Source of the DNA: JACVRW01 sp963820315
Lineage (GTDB): Bacteria > Actinomycetota > Thermoleophilia > Solirubrobacterales > Thermoleophilaceae
Assembly: GCA_963820315.1 (NCBI GenBank)
Contig: CAWFZK010000039.1
Coordinates: 19,127 to 83,126 of the forward strand
Reading direction: 5' to 3'
DNA length: 64,000 nt
Below are positions 61,105 to 64,000 of the stretch, one piece after another. Within the stretch, counting starts at the first letter, position 1. The number at the start of each line of letters is the position of its first letter. The notes beneath the pieces were generated by a model. It was given only the letters and a program-made list of their open reading frames with translations. It ran no database searches and was not told where the DNA came from. Both the position numbers and the translations under genes were made by a program.

Positions 61105-62024
61105 GCCACCACCGTCCCACGGCGAGCGCCCCGCCCGCGAAGCGGCCGAGGGTGACGCTGTCCAAGCTCGCCGAGAAGAAGGCGCTCGGCGAACCGGTCG
61201 TGATGGTCACCGCATACGACTACCCGAGCGGCCAGGTGGCCGAGGAGGCCGGCGTCGACGTGGTCCTGGTGGGCGACTCCGGCGCCATGACCGTGCTGGG
61301 CTACCCCTCGACCGTGCCGGTGACGCTCGACGAGCTGCTGATGCTCGCCGCCGCCGTGCGCCGTGGCATCTCCAGCCCCCTGCTCGTCGGCGACATGCCG
61401 TTCGGCTCCTACGAGGCCTCGAACGAGGAGGCGATCCACAACGCGCAGCGCTTCATCAAGGAGGCGGGCTGCGACGCCGTCAAGCTCGAGCGCGGCGGCA
61501 GCACCGCCGAGCGCGCGCGGGCGATCGTGAACGCGGGCATCCCGGTGATGGGCCATGTGGGGCTGACGCCGCAGACCGCCACGGCGCTGGGCGGCTACCG
61601 CTCGCAGGGCCGCACCGCCGAGCGCGGGATCGAGGTGCTGCACGACGCCGTGGGGCTCCAGGAGGCGGGCTGCTTCGCCGTCGTCTTCGAGGCGATCCCG
61701 AGCCCGCTGACCGAGGTGATCATGCCGCGCATGCGGATTCCCGTGATCGGCATCGGCGCCGGCCCGGCGGCCGACGGCCAGGTGCTCGTCTTCCACGACC
61801 TGCTCGGGATCTACGACGGACACGCCGCTCGCTTCGTCAAGCGCTACGCGGATGTGCGCGAGGCGATGATCAAGGGCGTCTCCGAGTTCACGGCGGAGGT
61901 CCGCGCCCGCCGCTACCCGGCGCCCGAGCACGAGTACACGATGGCTCCGGACGAGGTCGAGCGCCTGCACGCGCTCGTCGACAATCCGGCGGGCGAGCCC
62001 TTCACGGGCGGCTTCTCGCTCTGA
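61101..62024 (+). CDS. panB: 3-methyl-2-oxobutanoate hydroxymethyltransferase
   Basis: A 307-residue TIM-barrel enzyme making ketopantoate from ketoisovalerate and methylene-THF. Motifs: VMVTAYDYPSGQVAEEAGVD, VLVGDSGAMTVLGYPSTVPV, AGCDAVKLERGG, GHVGLTPQTATALGGYRSQG, PVIGIGAGPAADGQVLVFHD. The first 22 residues are a basic, Pro-rich extension beyond the usual start. It ends 6 bp before the response regulator gene. Confidence 0.96.
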   Translation: MSHHRPTASAPPAKRPRVTLSKLAEKKALGEPVVMVTAYDYPSGQVAEEAGVDVVLVGDSGAMTVLGYPSTVPVTLDELLMLAAAVRRGISSPLLVGDMPFGSYEASNEEAIHNAQRFIKEAGCDAVKLERGGSTAERARAIVNAGIPVMGHVGLTPQTATALGGYRSQGRTAERGIEVLHDAVGLQEAGCFAVVFEAIPSPLTEVIMPRMRIPVIGIGAGPAADGQVLVFHDLLGIYDGHAARFVKRYADVREAMIKGVSEFTAEVRARRYPAPEHEYTMAPDEVERLHALVDNPAGEPFTGGFSL

Positions 62025-62030
62025 GCCGCG

Positions 62031-62733
62031 GTGACCATCCGCGTAGTCCTCGCTGAGGACAACCTGATCGTCCGCGAGGGGCTTCGAGAGCTCCTCGCCG
62101 GCTCGCCGGCGGTCGACGTGGTGGGCGCCTACGGAGATCTCGACTCGGTCCTGGCGCGGCTTGGCGACGATCGCCCTGACGTCGTCGTCACCGACATCCG
62201 GATGCCGCCGTCACACACGCGATGAGGGCATCCGCCTGGCGGAGCACGTGCGCGAGCGGCGCCCGTCGACCGGCGTTGTGGTCCTGAGTCAGTACTCCGA
62301 CCCGGGCTACGTGCTCGCCTACCTCGAGCACGGCTCGGACGCGCGCGCCTACCTGCTCAAGGAGCGGATCCACGACCGCGGGCAGCTGGTCTCCGCGATC
62401 GACAACGTGGCGCGCGGCGGCTCGGTGATCGACCCGAGGATCGTCGAGGTGCTCGTCGAGAGCAGGGCGCGCGCCGAGCGCTCGCCGCTGCACCGGCTGA
62501 CACCGCGCGAGCGCGCCGTGCTCGCGGAGCTCGCCGAGGGCAAGACGAACGCCGCGATCGCCGAGTCGCTCGTGCTGACCAAGCGAGCCGTGGAGGGGCA
62601 CATCAACTCGATCTTCACCAAGCTCGGCCTGGCGGGCGCCGAGGACGTCTCGAAGCGCGTCAAGGCGACGCTCATGTACCTCGCCGACATCTCACCCGGA
62701 CCGGATGAGCTGAGCGTGGAGCGCCCGGTCTAG
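62031..62733 (+). pseudogene. NarL-family response regulator, one frameshift
   Basis: A receiver plus LuxR HTH protein. Receiver: TIRVVLAEDNLIVREGLREL with acidic pocket, phospho-acceptor Asp in VVVTDIRMPPSHT; GVVVLSQYSDPGYVLAYLEH continues in another frame. HTH: LTPRERAVLAELAEGKTNAA then VLTKRAVEGHINSIFTKLGL. A single extra base at about 62217-62222 (ACG[C]GATGAG) breaks the frame just after the phospho-site. Otherwise intact, about 234 residues. Starts at GTG after panB. Confidence 0.82.
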
Positions 62734-62775
62734 AATCCACGCCGCTCGCAGTTGCAGACGGACGAAGGAGACCCA

Positions 62776-63225
62776 ATGGAAGCCCACGAGGAGCTGGAGC
62801 TCGGCCCCGTAGACATCGTCGTCATCGCCTACCCGGCCGACGCGCCAATGACCGGTGAGGCGGTGCCCATCGTGCTGGACCTGGTCGAACGGGGCATCAT
62901 CCGCGTGCTCGACGTCCTGTTCGTGATGCAGAACGACGACGGGACCTTCTCCGGCTTCGAGGCGAGCGATCTCGAGCCGGACAGCATCGGCGATCTCAAG
63001 GTGTTCGAGGGCGCCTCCACCGGCCTGCTCGGCGAGGACGACGTGACGACCGCGTCCGAAGCGCTCGAACCCGGCAGCGCCGCGGTGATGATCGTCTACG
63101 AGAACCGCTGGGCCGCGTCCTTCGTGGCCGCCGTGAGGCGCAACGGCGGGATCGTGGTCGACAACCAGCGCATCCCCGCACAGGACCTGATGGCAGCCGC
63201 CGACGCCGCCGACGCGTCGGCCTGA
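62776..63225 (+). CDS. DUF6325 family protein
   Basis: A 149-residue protein. The opening GPVDIVVIAYPADAPMTGEA, then VLDLVERGIIRVLDVLFVMQ, VFEGASTGLLGEDDVTTASE and GSAAVMIVYENRWAASFVAA are typical of the DUF6325 family. Such genes are regularly followed by a SHOCT-domain gene; the function is not known. A good AAGGAG site precedes the ATG. Confidence 0.85.
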   Translation: MEAHEELELGPVDIVVIAYPADAPMTGEAVPIVLDLVERGIIRVLDVLFVMQNDDGTFSGFEASDLEPDSIGDLKVFEGASTGLLGEDDVTTASEALEPGSAAVMIVYENRWAASFVAAVRRNGGIVVDNQRIPAQDLMAAADAADASA

Positions 63226-63244
63226 ATCGAAAGGATCGATCGAA

Positions 63245-63529
63245 ATGCCTGGATTGCTTCGCGGTGTGGCTCGCACCGCTGTCATCGCCGGTACCGCCAC
63301 GTCCGTCTCCAACCGCGTCAGTCGCCGTCAGGCGAACCGCTGGGCGTCCCAGGACGCCCAGCAGTACGAGGAACCGCCGCAGCAGCAGGCCGCTCCCCCT
63401 CCGGCTCCCGCCCCGGCCGCCGGCGAGGATCGCGTACAGCAGCTCAAGGAGCTCGCCGCGCTCAAGGACCAGGGCGTCCTCACCGACGACGAGTTCGCGC
63501 AGGAGAAGGCCCGCATCCTCGCCAGCTGA
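63245..63529 (+). CDS. SHOCT-domain protein
   Basis: A 94-residue protein with an N-terminal weakly hydrophobic segment (GLLRGVARTAVIAGTATSVS), a Gln/Pro/Ala-rich linker and a C-terminal SHOCT domain (QQLKELAALKDQGVLTDDEF then AQEKARILA). The partner of the DUF6325 gene 20 bp upstream. SHOCT domains mediate oligomerisation; the exact role here is unknown. Confidence 0.88.
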   Translation: MPGLLRGVARTAVIAGTATSVSNRVSRRQANRWASQDAQQYEEPPQQQAAPPPAPAPAAGEDRVQQLKELAALKDQGVLTDDEFAQEKARILAS

Positions 63530-63544
63530 CTGGGCGCGGCGGGG

Positions 63545-64000
63545 CTAGGCCGAGACCCCTCGGCCGGCCCCGTCCGCGAGGAAGAGCAGGGTGGCCTTGA
63601 CCCTCCTGCTGACCTCCGCGGAGCCCGCCAGGCCGAGCTTGGTGAAGATCGCGTGAGTGTGCTTCTCCACCATGCGCTGCGACAGCGCCAGCGACTCCGC
63701 GATCGCCGCATTGCTCTTTCCTTGCGCGATCTCGGCGAGCACGGCTCGCTCGCGTGAGCTGAGCGCCGCCAGCTCGCCGTCCCCCGCCGCCTTTGCCGAG
63801 ACGAGCACCTCGACGAGCTTCGGATCGATGACCGAGCCGCCCGCGGCCACCGCCTCGAGCGCGCCGGTCAGCTCTCCGAGGTCGTGCACGCGCTCCTTGA
63901 GCAGGTAGGCCCTGCCATCCGAGCCCGACTCGAGCAGCGCGAGGACATAGCCCGGGTCGGAGTACTGGCTCAGCACCACGACGCCCACCGCGGGATGGGA
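63545..64000 (-). CDS. NarL-family response regulator, cut by window edge
   Basis: The C-terminal 151 residues of a response regulator closely resembling the one at 62031 (VVVLSQYSDPGYVLALLESG, AYLLKERVHDLGELTGALEA, and HTH LSSRERAVLAEIAQGKSNAA with LSQRMVEKHTHAIFTKLGL). The frame is open to the window edge, so the receiver and the start lie beyond it. Convergent with the DUF6325-SHOCT pair, which the two regulators bracket. Confidence 0.88.
   Translation of the reverse strand, partial: SHPAVGVVVLSQYSDPGYVLALLESGSDGRAYLLKERVHDLGELTGALEAVAAGGSVIDPKLVEVLVSAKAAGDGELAALSSRERAVLAEIAQGKSNAAIAESLALSQRMVEKHTHAIFTKLGLAGSAEVSRRVKATLLFLADGAGRGVSA

Noticed and set aside
1..64000. CRISPR array, prophage or integrative element.
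   Set aside because: I found no spaced direct repeats, cas genes, integrase, phage structural genes or att duplication at the tRNA. The only mobile unit is the Y1 element.

Overview
This window looks like chromosomal DNA of a very GC-rich actinobacterium, most likely class Thermoleophilia (Solirubrobacterales-like). That placement is inference from family content: DUF6159 membrane protein, MpaB-type oxygenase, DUF6325/SHOCT pair, YbdK-type ligase, sigma-54-independent Fis regulator, secreted repeat protein. No rRNA or marker phylogeny is available. Genes are tightly packed, with many 1-bp or 4-bp start/stop overlaps, and no stretch above 300 bases lacks a gene. There is one tRNA (Gln, CTG anticodon), one small transposable element and no CRISPR array.

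Layout. 0-9 kb: glutamine-synthetase-family gene (cut by the window edge), cysteine dioxygenase-FMO pair, frameshifted LuxR regulator, AGPS-like flavoenzyme, PPOX-like protein, truncated tetR. 9-15 kb: SnoaL-like protein, DUF6159, ECF sigma factor, P450, DUF899 and two tandem Ku genes. 15-20.6 kb: secreted M14 peptidase, small enzymes and regulators. 20.6-29 kb (+): a tightly coupled run of SRPBCC, circularly permuted ATP-grasp, alpha-E, transglutaminase and a heterodimeric ABC exporter, followed by AraC and VOC. 29-35 kb (-): Fis-type regulator, TPP enzyme, AAA+/VWA chelatase-like gene and a 206-aa protein, heavily broken by single-base indels. 35-39.8 kb: methyltransferase, tRNA-Gln, secreted proteins including a cupredoxin, MpaB-like oxygenase. 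39.8-46.3 kb (-): two APC permeases with USP-like tails, a small membrane protein, two TrkA/RCK proteins and a ferredoxin-reductase-like flavoprotein. 46.4-49.1 kb: amine-oxidase-like flavoprotein, small membrane protein and a REP-associated (Y1) transposase element next to hppA. 49-54.5 kb (-): H+-pyrophosphatase, mtnP, a 123-aa protein, YbdK ligase, Rex and a glutaredoxin-like protein. 54.6-64 kb: Na+/H+ antiporter, t6A operon (tsaE, tsaB, rimI, tsaD) led by a Fe-S uracil-DNA glycosylase, DUF2520-panC-panB, and two paralogous NarL-type response regulators bracketing a DUF6325-SHOCT pair.

Sequence quality matters here. At least seven genes carry single-nucleotide frameshifts inside otherwise conserved proteins, mostly insertions, with a dense cluster at about 27.7-34.2 kb. 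I read these as probable residual indel errors (an uncorrected long-read pattern) rather than real pseudogenes, but the sequence alone cannot settle it.

The most interesting candidates for a coherent system are: (1) the ATP-grasp/alpha-E/transglutaminase operon physically joined to an ABC exporter; (2) the APC-USP-TrkA transport cluster; (3) the transposase element, flanked by a 38-bp duplication of the hppA 3' end that supplies the C-terminus of a neighbouring small membrane protein.
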